64,000 nt of DNA from DATFTF01 sp963825175 (lineage in GTDB: Bacteria > Acidobacteriota > Thermoanaerobaculia > UBA5066 > Gp7-AA6): positions 868,001-932,000 of the forward strand of contig CAWGSA010000002.1 in NCBI GenBank assembly GCA_963825175.1, in the 5' to 3' direction. Numbering within the stretch: position 1 is the first letter of the stretch; the number at the start of each line of letters is the position of its first letter. Shown piece after piece: positions 17,118-26,759 of this stretch. The notes under the pieces were generated by a model. That model ran no database searches, was not told where the DNA came from, and saw nothing but the letters and a program-made list of their open reading frames with translations. Position numbers and translations under genes: made by a program.

Positions 17118-18962
17118 CTATCGCTGGTTCCCGTCGGCGGTCTTCTGAACCTCAACGGCTCCTGCAGCCCTTGCCTGGGCCTCTCGATCGGCCCAGATCT
17201 TCGTCCAGCCGAGCCGCTCGGCCGTCGCCATGTTCACGGTCCCATCCGCGTTGTACGTCCCGTTTGCGATGAGCCTCTGCTTGGCCTCCTCCGTCAAATA
17301 TCCCGGCATCTTCTCGTCGCCCGACCGCGGCATGAACTCCTGGCTCTGACGGATCGACTGGAAATCCTTGAAAGCGCGCCGCACGCCGTGCACCAGATAG
17401 TCGAAGGCGATGTCCTTCGAAGACCGCACGACGATGTGCTCCAGGTCCTTGCTCATCACGGCCATCATCGCCAGATCACCGATCGGAGTCACCTGGACGG
17501 TCAGCCCTTCCGCGTCGGTCACCATTCGAAAGCTCTCTGGAACATCGATCACCGCGCTGCCGCCGACGACCTGCGCCGAGCCGCGGAAGTAGGTCCCGGA
17601 TTCGGGGCCCTCGAGACTGACGTAGCGAATGACCCTGGAGGCGTCGGTCGGGTGCGGCTCGACGAATAACTTCGCGCCGGTGGCAGCGAAGTCCCCGCCA
17701 GAATAGACGCCGTAGGGACCTAAGGAGCTTCCGAGATCGCCAAACGCAATGACCGTGCCAGACGAGTTGAAAAGGTCACCTACGACAGCGATGTGCTGCG
17801 ATAGTCCAAGGACGGCCACGCCGGACGCGCTCTCGCCACGAACGCCGGCCGTTAGAAGCCCCGTACTCCCTGCAGGAGGCCCCGTGGCGTCCAGACCGAG
17901 AACTCCCGTCGAGTCGGCGCCGAGGCTGCCCTCCCTCCCGATGACCCCGCGTTCACGCCCGGTGGTGCCGAGGGCGATGCCCTGAACGCCGTATCCGGCA
18001 GTGTCCGAAGCGGTGAAGTACCCTCCGCCGCCGATCCCACGCCCGGCCGCACCGGTACAAAGCGAGCCGGGTGGACCAGAGGTGCAGATACCTTCAATAC
18101 CTATTGTCTGACCATTACCGTTTCCTTCGCCATGAATTCCGGCCGCATTGAAAGTTGTCGAAAAGCTTGTTCCAAAGACACCGTAGGTCAGGCCTGTCGC
18201 CCCCACCGCGGCGCCGAAGGCGCCGGCTGAGCCCGCCCCCGTTGACTCAGTAATGGCGTCTAAGCCGTAGGCGTCCGTCGCGGAAGGCTCATAATTGAAC
18301 GCGGCAAGCACACCCACGCTCGAAACGTCGCCTTGGACTTGAAAGAAGTCGCCCGCTGGCATGACGTTGCCGGGGACATTGCCGTTGTAGTAGTAGCCGT
18401 TGACGTCGATGGTCAGGTCGATGGAGCCTGCGCCCTGATTGACCTCGACCCAGATGTTGCCCGAGCCATCCGTCGACACGACGCCGGCGTTGGCCCGCTG
18501 CGTCTCTGTCGCCGGGTAATTGATCCAGGCCGTCGTCGGCGGGTTGGCGATGCCAACCTTGAAGACGCCGTTGCCCCCCGCGCCAAGGATGTCGAAGGCC
18601 GTGATGTTGACCGAGATCGCCGCCGCTGTGAACGGAATCAGACAGGCTCCGCCGCTCAGATTCACGATCGTTGGCGTGTTGTTGGCGAGCGCGCCTGGAC
18701 CACCGTGAGACGGCCGCGAGTCGTATTGCCGACATGGCGTCACCGGAAAGAAAGGAAGCGGTCCTCCCGTGAGCTCGCCGCCTTGAATGCTCAGAGGACG
18801 CACTCCCGCGGTGCGCAAAGGCGTGTAGGTCGTCGGAGCGCGCCAGTTGAGCAGCGGCGGCCCTGAATCCGAGACGGATGGCCGGGATCTCTGGGCCACC
18901 GCCACTGCCGCGATCGCGAAGAAGGAGACGAGAAGAGCTGGGAGTCTTCCGCGAGAAGCCAT
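17118..18962 (-). CDS. Secreted surface-type protein with C-R-x-x-D-S-R module (paralog 1)
   Basis: 614 residues with a clear signal peptide (ends V-A-V-A-Q) and GGAGGAC before the ATG. Residues about 70-195 hold a module beginning F-F-P-V-T-P-C-R-Q-Y-D-S-R and ending D-L-T-I-D-V-N-G-Y-Y, with A-I-S-V-N-I-T and T-Q-R-A-N-A-G in between. The middle is made of low-complexity Gly/Ala/Thr repeats of the Y-G-V-x-G type. The C-terminal part has G-A-K-L-F-V-E-P-H-P-T-D and G-P-E-S-G-T-Y-F-R-G, then an alpha-helical tail. It is a paralog of the next gene, and its function is unknown; it probably acts outside the cell. Confidence 0.75.
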   Translation of the reverse strand: MASRGRLPALLVSFFAIAAVAVAQRSRPSVSDSGPPLLNWRAPTTYTPLRTAGVRPLSIQGGELTGGPLPFFPVTPCRQYDSRPSHGGPGALANNTPTIVNLSGGACLIPFTAAAISVNITAFDILGAGGNGVFKVGIANPPTTAWINYPATETQRANAGVVSTDGSGNIWVEVNQGAGSIDLTIDVNGYYYNGNVPGNVMPAGDFFQVQGDVSSVGVLAAFNYEPSATDAYGLDAITESTGAGSAGAFGAAVGATGLTYGVFGTSFSTTFNAAGIHGEGNGNGQTIGIEGICTSGPPGSLCTGAAGRGIGGGGYFTASDTAGYGVQGIALGTTGRERGVIGREGSLGADSTGVLGLDATGPPAGSTGLLTAGVRGESASGVAVLGLSQHIAVVGDLFNSSGTVIAFGDLGSSLGPYGVYSGGDFAATGAKLFVEPHPTDASRVIRYVSLEGPESGTYFRGSAQVVGGSAVIDVPESFRMVTDAEGLTVQVTPIGDLAMMAVMSKDLEHIVVRSSKDIAFDYLVHGVRRAFKDFQSIRQSQEFMPRSGDEKMPGYLTEEAKQRLIANGTYNADGTVNMATAERLGWTKIWADREAQARAAGAVEVQKTADGNQR

Positions 18963-19120
18963 GATGTCCTCCTGGTTTCACGGCGGGAAAGGCCGTTGGC
19001 CAGATTCTATCGGCGGCCCGGGAAGCCAGCTCACGTGCGAACCCGCGGACTGGTTACAGCCCGATCACGATGACCTTCCAAGCCCCTGCGATTTCCCGCT
19101 CACCGGTGCTCGAGCCACGG

Positions 19121-20677
19121 CTACTTTCGCGACGCCTCGGCCGTCCGCGGATCCGGCACCTTCCATCCCATCGCCCGCGCCGTCTCCTCGTTGTAGGTGC
19201 CGTCGGGGTTGAGCGTCCCGTTGCGAATCAGGAGCGCCTTCGTCGACGGAGGCAGCGTTCGCAGCATGTGGACTCTTTCCAGGGCTTCCGGGGTGAAGTG
19301 CGTGTTCTTCTGAACCGGCTCGAACCCTTCGATCTCCGCCCGCTCGGCGTACACGACGTAGTGAAACCGGCTGTTGCCGCTTCCGCGGACGGTGATTCCG
19401 TCCGATCCCTCCGACTCGACGCTCAGACTGATCGGGCGCCCGACCGGAGTCAGCGTCGTCATGTACGTTCCTTCCCGGGCCGTGAGCCGGAAGTGATCGG
19501 GGATCTCGATCCGCGCGTAGCCGTTCGCCAGCGTCCCCGTTCCGCGGAAATAGACGTCGACCGTCGGAGCTTCGACCGAGGCGTAGCGGATTTCCTTGGA
19601 CGGATCGAGAGGATGGGGCGCCACGAAGTTCTTCGAGGCTCCGATGATGTTGAGCGCCGCCCCTTGGATGGTCGCGTTCGTGGCGATCCCGAAGACATCG
19701 CCGCCCGAGTAGTAGCACAGGAATGTGACGCCGCCGTTGCCGGTATTCACGAACGCGCCGGCGTTGGCCGCGGCCTGACTCGCGACGCCGAGCACTCCGG
19801 TGGCTTCCGTGTCGGAGCTGTCGGCGACGCCTTCGACGCCGATCGTGGGACCGGCGGCGCCGACCGCCTCGCCGTAGACGCCGGCCGTAGACGCGGCCGT
19901 ACTGTTGGTCCGCCCATAGACGCCATAGGTCTGTCCCGTCGTGCCGGCCGAGATTCCCAGGACTCCGACCGAGAGATCCGAGTTCGAGTTGTTGAGGCCC
20001 CAGACCGCGTCGGTGATCCCGGAGGTCGCGTTGGCGAGGCCGAAGACTCCCGTCGCGTTCAGGCTCGTGCTGTCGGTCTCTCCCCAGATCGCCGGAACCG
20101 TCGTCGCGCCGTTGTTGACGACCTTGAACGTGCTGCCCTGGTTGGCCGCCGCGCTCGAGTAGTAGCCGTTGACGTCCACCGTGAACTGGACCGAGCCGCC
20201 CCCCTGGTTGACCTGCACGACGATCTGGCCGGACCCGTTGGTCGACACCACGCCGGCGTTGGCGCGCTGCGTTTCCGTGACCGGGTAGTTGATCCAGGAG
20301 GTCGTGGGCGGCGAAGCGATCCCGACCTTGAAGACTCCGTTGCCTCCGATGCCCGTGATGGCGAACACGGTGATGTTGACCGAGACGGCTGCCGCCGACG
20401 GCAGACCGCAGGGGGCGCCGCTGAGCGTGATCGTCCGCGGGGTGCCGTCCGGCAGGGCGCTCGCCGTGCGCGAGTCGTACTGGCGGCACGGAGTCGTGGG
20501 GATGAACGGAAGCGGACCCGAAATGTCGGACTGCAGCGAGAGCGGCCGGATCCCGGCTCCGCCCGGAGGCGTCCAGTTCGCCGGCGCCGGCCAGTTGGCC
20601 ACAGTTAGAGCGGCCCAGGCCGCCGCGCCGCAGAGGAGCAAGGAACCGGCCGCGAGAAGCGTTCGCTGTCTGATCAC
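19121..20677 (-). CDS. Secreted surface-type protein with C-R-x-x-D-S-R module (paralog 2)
   Basis: 518 residues with a signal peptide. It has the same layout as its neighbour: F-I-P-T-T-P-C-R-Q-Y-D-S-R, T-Q-R-A-N-A-G-V-V-S-T, and F-T-V-D-V-N-G-Y-Y. A Gly-rich V-Y-G-[VR] repeat section follows, then F-V-A-P-H-P-L-D-P-S-K-E-I-R-Y-A-S and V-D-V-Y-F-R-G. The tail shares L-[LI]-[RA]-N-G-T-[LY]-N-[PA]-D-G-T-[YV]-N. The two genes clearly arose by duplication. GGAGG lies just upstream of the ATG. Function unknown. Confidence 0.75.
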   Translation of the reverse strand: MIRQRTLLAAGSLLLCGAAAWAALTVANWPAPANWTPPGGAGIRPLSLQSDISGPLPFIPTTPCRQYDSRTASALPDGTPRTITLSGAPCGLPSAAAVSVNITVFAITGIGGNGVFKVGIASPPTTSWINYPVTETQRANAGVVSTNGSGQIVVQVNQGGGSVQFTVDVNGYYSSAAANQGSTFKVVNNGATTVPAIWGETDSTSLNATGVFGLANATSGITDAVWGLNNSNSDLSVGVLGISAGTTGQTYGVYGRTNSTAASTAGVYGEAVGAAGPTIGVEGVADSSDTEATGVLGVASQAAANAGAFVNTGNGGVTFLCYYSGGDVFGIATNATIQGAALNIIGASKNFVAPHPLDPSKEIRYASVEAPTVDVYFRGTGTLANGYARIEIPDHFRLTAREGTYMTTLTPVGRPISLSVESEGSDGITVRGSGNSRFHYVVYAERAEIEGFEPVQKNTHFTPEALERVHMLRTLPPSTKALLIRNGTLNPDGTYNEETARAMGWKVPDPRTAEASRK

Positions 20678-20686
20678 GAGGGCCTC

Positions 20687-22663
20687 CTATTGAAAGTAGC
20701 CGTTGACGTCGAGGACGAGGTGGACGGTGCCTCCGCCCTGGGTGCAGAAGACGGAGATGGCCCCCGAGGCGTTGACCGGGATAACGGCGTTGTTGGCGCG
20801 GGTCTGGCCGGCGTTGTAGTTGATCGAAGAGAAGAGAGGCCGCGGGCTGCCGGCGGGGAAGAGCGTCAGGAACCCCGGGCCGTTAGTGGGCTGGGTGACG
20901 GCGATGTTGACGGCCACGGCGGCGGCCGAGGCGGGGATGCCGCACTGCCCGGCCAGGGTGAAATCTCGCGTGGACGGCGACGAGAGAGCCGGCCCGCCGT
21001 AGGGGCCGACGGCGTTGCGCGTGTCGATCACGCGGCAGGGCGTCAACGTGAAGAAGCGAGACCCGGCCGGCGGGAAGCACGCCGAAAACTCGGACGTATT
21101 CCGGTGGCTCGGATCCGTCGAAACGTCGATCGCGGTCGCGGTGAAGGTGGGCTGGCCGCCGGGAAAAGGAAGCGGCGAGCTGACGAAGGTCCCGCTGCAG
21201 GTCCCGTCGGTGGTCATTGTCGCGGTGCCCAGGAACGTCTGGCCTTCGCCGCTGCCCGATGGATCGCAGGAGGCGTTGGCGAAGAACTCGATGCGGAACG
21301 TCGTGTTGGCTGTGCTGCCCAGGGTTCCAATGAAGGTGGCGAACCCGCTGTTCATGTTGACCATCGTGATGACCGGAGAGTTCTGGCCGTGGTTGCCGGG
21401 GAGGGTGTCGGCGTCGCAGTTGTCATTGGGCAGGGGCGCGGCGGAGTCCGTCAAGCTGACGCCGAGAAGCGTGTTCGCAAAAATCGCGTTCGACGTGATC
21501 TCGTTGCCGGTCGTGCCCGGGAGCACGTCGACGCCGTAGCCGTTGTTGAAGGCGATGATGTTTCCGTGGCCGACCCCGGATTCGCCGCCGACCAGGCAGT
21601 TGTCGCCGCGCAAGGCGACTCCCCCGAAGCCGCCGTTGGCGAGCGGGCTCGTTCCGTCGCGCTGGGTGCCGATGCGGTTGCCCTGGTTGGCGGAATCGGT
21701 GCCCTGGATGATCACGTTGCCCGGCGGCATGACATCGATACCGCCGCCGGGGTTGCCGGAAACGAGGTTGCCGATCACCGATGCGTTCGCGATCGTCACG
21801 CCGACGGCGCCGGGCTGGCCGAGGGAGACGGTGCCGGAGGTGTCGGTGCCGATGAAGTTGCCGAGCACGATCGCGTCCGGGCTGCCGTCCGGGCTGGTGC
21901 CACCGGAGCCGATGATGCCGCCTTGCGGGCCGCCGGAGATGAGATTGCGGTCTGCGGGAAAGGCGCCTCCCGAGTAGCCGATGTCGGCCCTGTGTCTCGC
22001 TCCGTTGATCCGTATGCCGAAGCCGCCGCCCGCATTGGGAAGCGCGACGGTCCCGGCGGGGTTGGTTCCGATGAAATTACCGACGATGACGGCGTCGTCG
22101 GCGTTGATGACGATGTTATCGATTCCCCGGTTGATCGCGAGGCCGCGGACCGTGGTGATCGCGGCGTTGATCGTCAGGCTCGAGTTCGAGTTGTCGAGCT
22201 CGATCATCAGGACCGTGTTCAAGGCCGCCGGAAAGGCGTTGGTGTTCGGACTCGACCCCGGTTGGGTAGAGCCGTCGATCGTGACCTGTTCGGTGATCGC
22301 GGGAAGCGGAGAGGCCGGCGTGATCGTGCGAACGCCGACACCAGGGATGTGGAACTCGATCCTGTCCGCGCCGAGACTGCCGGCGGCGCATTCGCCGGCG
22401 GACACGCCGGAAACCGCGTTTGTATTGGCCGCGATGATCGCCTCGCGAAGAGTGCATTGACCGTCGTCGGCGGCGACGTCGGCCATGCTGTTGACGGTGA
22501 TCGTGTTGGCTCCCGCGACCGCCGAGAACATCAGGAGCGCCGGCAACGCGATCCAGCGGCGAGCGGCGCAGCCGGCGGCGCTCGAGAGAGGCGCTCCTGT
22601 GGGTCGAAAGCCTCGGGATGGGAAGAACGACTCCGCCTCGATCCTCCATCGCCTGATTCCCAT
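20687..22663 (-). CDS. CSLREAI-type parallel beta-helix protein with C-R-x-x-D-T-R module
   Basis: About 658 residues from an ATG with GGAGG five bases upstream. A delayed hydrophobic signal (W-I-A-L-P-A-L-L-M-F-S-A-V-A-G-A) leads to I-T-V-N-S-M-A-D with C-T-L-R-E-A-I, the CSLREAI motif. A right-handed beta-helix rich in N-x-I-G and G-N-x-I-x-x-N turns follows. The last ~125 residues are the same module as in the two genes downstream: F-F-T-L-T-P-C-R-V-I-D-T-R, then A-V-A-V-N-I-A-V, T-R-A-N-N-A, and L-V-L-D-V-N-G-Y-F at the very end. All three genes run the same way with short gaps and are probably cotranscribed. Confidence 0.75.
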   Translation of the reverse strand: MGIRRWRIEAESFFPSRGFRPTGAPLSSAAGCAARRWIALPALLMFSAVAGANTITVNSMADVAADDGQCTLREAIIAANTNAVSGVSAGECAAGSLGADRIEFHIPGVGVRTITPASPLPAITEQVTIDGSTQPGSSPNTNAFPAALNTVLMIELDNSNSSLTINAAITTVRGLAINRGIDNIVINADDAVIVGNFIGTNPAGTVALPNAGGGFGIRINGARHRADIGYSGGAFPADRNLISGGPQGGIIGSGGTSPDGSPDAIVLGNFIGTDTSGTVSLGQPGAVGVTIANASVIGNLVSGNPGGGIDVMPPGNVIIQGTDSANQGNRIGTQRDGTSPLANGGFGGVALRGDNCLVGGESGVGHGNIIAFNNGYGVDVLPGTTGNEITSNAIFANTLLGVSLTDSAAPLPNDNCDADTLPGNHGQNSPVITMVNMNSGFATFIGTLGSTANTTFRIEFFANASCDPSGSGEGQTFLGTATMTTDGTCSGTFVSSPLPFPGGQPTFTATAIDVSTDPSHRNTSEFSACFPPAGSRFFTLTPCRVIDTRNAVGPYGGPALSSPSTRDFTLAGQCGIPASAAAVAVNIAVTQPTNGPGFLTLFPAGSPRPLFSSINYNAGQTRANNAVIPVNASGAISVFCTQGGGTVHLVLDVNGYFQ

Positions 22664-22817
22664 TGCCACCTCCCGTCAACCCGGCGGACGCCTCTGTTGC
22701 GGCAGAATCTACCGGCGGCCCGGGTCGAAGGAGACGCATGTTCATGTGTTTCGAACGGACAGGACGAAAGGAGAGGGACGAACGCGGTTTTCGGCGGGAC
22801 GAACGGCGTCCCGGAGG

Positions 22818-23468
22818 TCAGTCGATGAGCCTGCGGCGCAGCGCGATCCCGACCGCTTCCGACCTGGAGTGGACTTGCAGCTTCCCGTACACGCTGCGCA
22901 CGCGGTCGCGGACGGTGTTAATGGACACGCCGAGCCGCTCCGAAGCGGACTGGTAGCTGTGGCCGGTGGCGAGCAGTCTCAGCAGGTGGACCTCCTGTGA
23001 GGAGAGGGAGAAGTCGTCCCGATCGAGGCGTCGGGTTTCCTGCAGGAGGACGACGATCCGGCGGGCCACTTCGGCGGAGAGAGGCGAGCCGCCGCGTCGG
23101 GCCTGGCGCACCGCCTCCACGAGCTCGGCCGCGGGAGTCTTCTTCAGAAGGTAGCCGCAGGCTCCGTTGCAGATCGACTCGAGGACCTTGTCCTCTTCCT
23201 CGTAGATCGTGAGCATCAGGATCTGGGTCTGCGGAAACCGCTGACGGAAAAGGCGCACGCCCTCCACGCCGGACATTCCGGGCAGGTGAATGTCGAGCAA
23301 CAGCACGTCGCAGGGGGCCGCTTCCAGGGCCGGCAGGGCGGCTTCGACCGACGGGTAGAGACCGACGCAGCACAGATCCGACGCAGCGTCGAGGATCGCG
23401 CCCAATCCCTCGCGGGTCCGCCGCTTGTCCTCCACCACCGCGACCCGAATGCGCTCTGCGTCTCCCAT
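22818..23468 (-). CDS. LuxR/NarL-type response regulator
   Basis: 216 residues. Receiver domain: V-V-E-D at residues 11-14, phosphoacceptor D59 in L-L-L-D-I-H-L-P-G, T/K switch (L-T-I-Y ... L-L-K-K). C-terminal LuxR helix-turn-helix: L-S-S-Q-E-V-H-L-L-R-L-L-A-T-G and V-S-I-N-T-V-R-D-R-V-R-S-V-Y-G-K-L. It lies 54 bases after the histidine kinase and in the same direction, so they form a two-component pair. The three secreted-protein genes follow in the same direction and are likely targets. Confidence 0.9.
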   Translation of the reverse strand: MGDAERIRVAVVEDKRRTREGLGAILDAASDLCCVGLYPSVEAALPALEAAPCDVLLLDIHLPGMSGVEGVRLFRQRFPQTQILMLTIYEEEDKVLESICNGACGYLLKKTPAAELVEAVRQARRGGSPLSAEVARRIVVLLQETRRLDRDDFSLSSQEVHLLRLLATGHSYQSASERLGVSINTVRDRVRSVYGKLQVHSRSEAVGIALRRRLID

Positions 23469-23522
23469 CGCTCCTCTTCCGGCCGAAGTCTTACGCGGTT
23501 CCCGGCCGGCGCAACCGCATCA

Positions 23523-26500
23523 TCATGTGGAAATCGTCCGGAAGAGCCGCGCGGCGGGAATCCGAACCCGCACGCGCGTTCCGGCGGCCGGGCCCGAATC
23601 GATCTCGATCTCGCCGCGCAGCGACCGCGCGCGTTCTCTCATGTTGGCCAGGCCGTGGCCTCCCGACGCTTCCGCATCGGATGTCGCGAAGCCGACGCCG
23701 TCGTCCGCGATCTCGATCACGATCTCGCGCACGCCCCGAAGGATGATCACGGACGCCCGACGGCAATGGGAGTGCCGGGCGACGTTCGTCAGCGCCTCCT
23801 TGACGATCAAGAACAGCTCCCGCCGGCGCTCCGGATCGAGGGAGACCGACTCGAATTCCTCGGGCGCCTCGAGGCTCCACGCGATTCCCCTCCGCTCCAG
23901 GGTCGTCGCCGCGAAGCGGCCGATGCGCTGCGCCAGGCTCGAAAGGTCGTCCTTGCGGGGATCGGTCGACCACACGATGTCGCTCATCGCGTCGACCAGG
24001 CGGCGCGCGTTCTCGCCGATCTCGGCAACCAGGGATTGGGACTGGCCTCCTCCGCCCTGGCCGGCCAGATCGCTCAGGATCGCGATCTCGGACAGACCCG
24101 CGCCCACGTCGTCGTGAAGGTCGGCCGCGACCCGGAGGCGGACGCGCTCGACGGCCAGGGCGCTCTTCAGCCGGAAGCGGTGGAGCAGGTAGGTCAGTCC
24201 GGCCAGAACCGCGACGGCCAGCGTCACGACCTCCGGCCTTCGCCAGAACGGAGGAAGGATCGCGAACAGCGCTTGCGCCGGCTCCCGACCGGTCGAACCG
24301 TCGTTGGCGACGCCGCGGACGCGGAAGCGGTAGCGGCCGGCGGCCAGACGCCCATAGACGACCGAGCGCTGGTCGGTGGGCGCGCTCCAGTCCGTGTCGA
24401 TCCCTTCCAGCAGGTACTGGTACCGCGGCCGCCCGCCCGGCGCGAAATCGAGGGCGACAAAATCGATCTGAACCGACGAGGAGCCGGACCCCAGGCTGGG
24501 CAGGCGCACGCTCCCGGCGCCCAGATCGGCCAGGGGCTGGCGCACGCCGTCCGCGATCACCCGGGTGATCCGGATGGGAGGCGGCCGACTGGGAGTCTCG
24601 GCGACCGGCTGGAGCCGCGAGAGCCCCTGGCACGAACCGAACCAGAGATTCTTCTGCCTGTCCTGGAGAGATGTTTCGACGTCTCCCCGCGCCAGCCCGT
24701 CGTCGGTCGTGAATTGCTGAACGAGACCCGTGCGCGGGTCAAGGCGGTCCAGGCCCCGCGCCGTGCCGATGTAGATGCGCCCCCAGCGGTCCTCGGTCAG
24801 CGAGAACGTTCGATCGCTGGAGAGTCCCTGCCCGACCCCAAACCGGACGAAACGCGGCGCGTCCTCCTCCGGCCGCTCGATGCGGGCGACTCCGGCCGCG
24901 TCGCTGGCGACCCAGAGCCGACCCCCCGCATCGAGATGGATCGCGCCGATGCGGCCGGCCGGCAACCCATCGTGCTCGCGAAAAAAGGCGAATCGGCCCG
25001 CGCGGTAGCGGGCCAGCCCCGCGCTGCGGAACCCGATCCACACGGCGCCTTTCCGATCCTCGGCGAAGGACATCGGCTCATCGCCGGCGGGCACTCCGTC
25101 CGCGGTCGAGAACGAACGCAGCGAGTCCGTACGCCGGTCCCAAAGCGCCAGGCACCGGTCTCCGCTCAAGACGGACACCCACAGATCGCCGCGGCTGTCC
25201 TCGAAGAGACGGTACACCATGTTGGAGGGCAGGCCGTCGGCCATGGTGTACGTCCGGCGCGGTGCGGCCGCGGCCAGGTCTGCCGCGGAAACGGCGGGGA
25301 AACGGTACAGGCCGGCGACGGTGGGAAACCACCACTCGCCGCCTCGGTCCTGGAACGCCACCTGATTCCAGCCCCACCCGAAGCTCACGTGGGGCGGGAC
25401 GGGCGGCCGCTGGCCTTCGAACCGGGAACCGGTGAAGCACTCGACGAAGGAACGGTCGGTCGTCGGGTCCGTGCCGCGCGTGAAGGCGCAGGGATGCCCG
25501 TCGCGATCCTCGAAGAGAGAGGCGACGCAGCTGTTGGTCAGGCCGTCGCGCGCGTCGAGCCTGCGAAACCCGTTGCGCGCCAGCCGCATGACGCCGGCGG
25601 CATCGCTGCCGAGCCAGAGGTTGCCGTTGCGGTCCTCGGCCAGGGACCAGAGCCCGAGAGAGGAAAGACCTTGCGCGGTCGTGTAGTTTCGGCTCGAGGT
25701 CCGGTCGGGGGCGATCTCGGTCAATCCGCCGAAGCAGGCCGCCCAAAGTTCGCCGTCCGATGTCTCGAACAGGCTCGTGACCGGGCTGCCGGCGAGGCTG
25801 ATCGGAGGTCGGAAAGCGCTCGAGGCGGCGGCAGACCGCGGACCGGCGCGTGGAATCTCGAGGAGACCCTGGTAGTGGCCGACCCAGATCGTTCCGGCGT
25901 GGTCCTCCAGGAGGCACCGGACCTCCGGGGGCGCATCGTCGGGCCCGTGGATCCTTTGGATCGCGCCGCCCGTTCCGCGCCGAAAGAGGCCCGCGGCGGT
26001 TCCGATCCACAGGCCGCCGTCGCGATCCACGAGGAGCGCGCGAACCATGGCCGGCGTGTTCTTCTCGAGCAGCGGAAGGGGAGCCGCCTCGATCCTCCAG
26101 CCGTTCGAGCTCTTCTCGATCCGGTACAGACCCAGACGCGTCCCCGCCCAGAGCCCTCCCGATCGATCCTCCTTCAGAGAGAGCACTTCATCGGCGGGCC
26201 GTCCGGCGGCGATGTGGATGGCCTCCGGCAAGTGGGGACGGGCCTTGCTCGTTCCGGCCGGGTCCCAGTGGAAGATCCCCTGCCGCGTCGCGGCCCAGAA
26301 CGTGCCGTCCCGCCCCTCCAGGATCGACCACACTTCGGTCCGAGGGGCCCGGCCGGAGCCGGTGGCGCTGGTGAAGCGGTACCCGTCGAAGAGGGAGATG
26401 CCGTCCTGCGTGCCGAACCACAGGAAGCCGTGGGAGTCGGAAAGGATGCTGTGGATCCGGTCGCTGGCCAGCCCGTCGGCCGCTCCGTAGATCTTGAGCG

Positions 26501-26582
26501 GGAGTTGCTCGCCTCCGACTGAGCCGGTGGAAAGCCACAGGGCCAGGGAGACAACGAGAGGAGACGCTCGCCAGCGGCCCAT
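23523..26582 (-). CDS. Reg_prop / Y_Y_Y hybrid-propeller sensor histidine kinase
   Basis: 1019 residues. Signal peptide, then about fourteen two-component-regulator propeller repeats (S-L-x-E-D-R-x-G-x-L-W-x-G-T) in residues about 30-680, forming twin periplasmic propellers. A Y_Y_Y domain follows (R-Y-Q-Y-L-L-E-G, near 715). One membrane helix lies at about 783-800. HisKA_3 has D-L-H-D-D-V-G-A-G-L with phosphoacceptor H823, and HATPase_c has N-V-A-R-H-S (N933) and D-D-G-V-G-F. This architecture is well known for polysaccharide sensing in Bacteroidota and occurs in Acidobacteriota. Its partner is the adjacent LuxR-type regulator. No frame break occurs in 3 kb. Confidence 0.92.
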   Translation of the reverse strand: MGRWRASPLVVSLALWLSTGSVGGEQLPLKIYGAADGLASDRIHSILSDSHGFLWFGTQDGISLFDGYRFTSATGSGRAPRTEVWSILEGRDGTFWAATRQGIFHWDPAGTSKARPHLPEAIHIAAGRPADEVLSLKEDRSGGLWAGTRLGLYRIEKSSNGWRIEAAPLPLLEKNTPAMVRALLVDRDGGLWIGTAAGLFRRGTGGAIQRIHGPDDAPPEVRCLLEDHAGTIWVGHYQGLLEIPRAGPRSAAASSAFRPPISLAGSPVTSLFETSDGELWAACFGGLTEIAPDRTSSRNYTTAQGLSSLGLWSLAEDRNGNLWLGSDAAGVMRLARNGFRRLDARDGLTNSCVASLFEDRDGHPCAFTRGTDPTTDRSFVECFTGSRFEGQRPPVPPHVSFGWGWNQVAFQDRGGEWWFPTVAGLYRFPAVSAADLAAAAPRRTYTMADGLPSNMVYRLFEDSRGDLWVSVLSGDRCLALWDRRTDSLRSFSTADGVPAGDEPMSFAEDRKGAVWIGFRSAGLARYRAGRFAFFREHDGLPAGRIGAIHLDAGGRLWVASDAAGVARIERPEEDAPRFVRFGVGQGLSSDRTFSLTEDRWGRIYIGTARGLDRLDPRTGLVQQFTTDDGLARGDVETSLQDRQKNLWFGSCQGLSRLQPVAETPSRPPPIRITRVIADGVRQPLADLGAGSVRLPSLGSGSSSVQIDFVALDFAPGGRPRYQYLLEGIDTDWSAPTDQRSVVYGRLAAGRYRFRVRGVANDGSTGREPAQALFAILPPFWRRPEVVTLAVAVLAGLTYLLHRFRLKSALAVERVRLRVAADLHDDVGAGLSEIAILSDLAGQGGGGQSQSLVAEIGENARRLVDAMSDIVWSTDPRKDDLSSLAQRIGRFAATTLERRGIAWSLEAPEEFESVSLDPERRRELFLIVKEALTNVARHSHCRRASVIILRGVREIVIEIADDGVGFATSDAEASGGHGLANMRERARSLRGEIEIDSGPAAGTRVRVRIPAARLFRTIST

Positions 26583-26719
26583 GAGATCGTTCGGGATCGT
26601 TCTCCGGCTTCATGGGATCGTATCTCACCGGAGCCGGCGGGTTTCGGGGCGGGCCGGCGGCGGCCAGGAAGTCCTCGCGGGCCGGGCCCGGGTTTCCGGC
26701 TCGGGCGGCCCTGCGCGAG

Positions 26720-26739
26720 TCACAATATATGCATTGTGA
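26720..26739. promoter_or_regulatory. AT-rich inverted repeat upstream of the sensor kinase
   Basis: TCACAAT and ATTGTGA are perfect inverted arms around six bases, in sequence much more AT-rich than its surroundings. It lies about 140 bases upstream of the kinase start and just beyond the end of the small membrane-protein gene. It looks like an operator; the binding protein is unknown. Confidence 0.5.
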
Positions 26740-26759
26740 GGTGCGGTGTGAAGCGCCTC

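Noticed and set aside
26720..26739. CRP-type binding site
   Set aside because: The arms TCACA and TGTGA are in reverse order with the wrong spacing for CRP (TGTGA-N6-TCACA).
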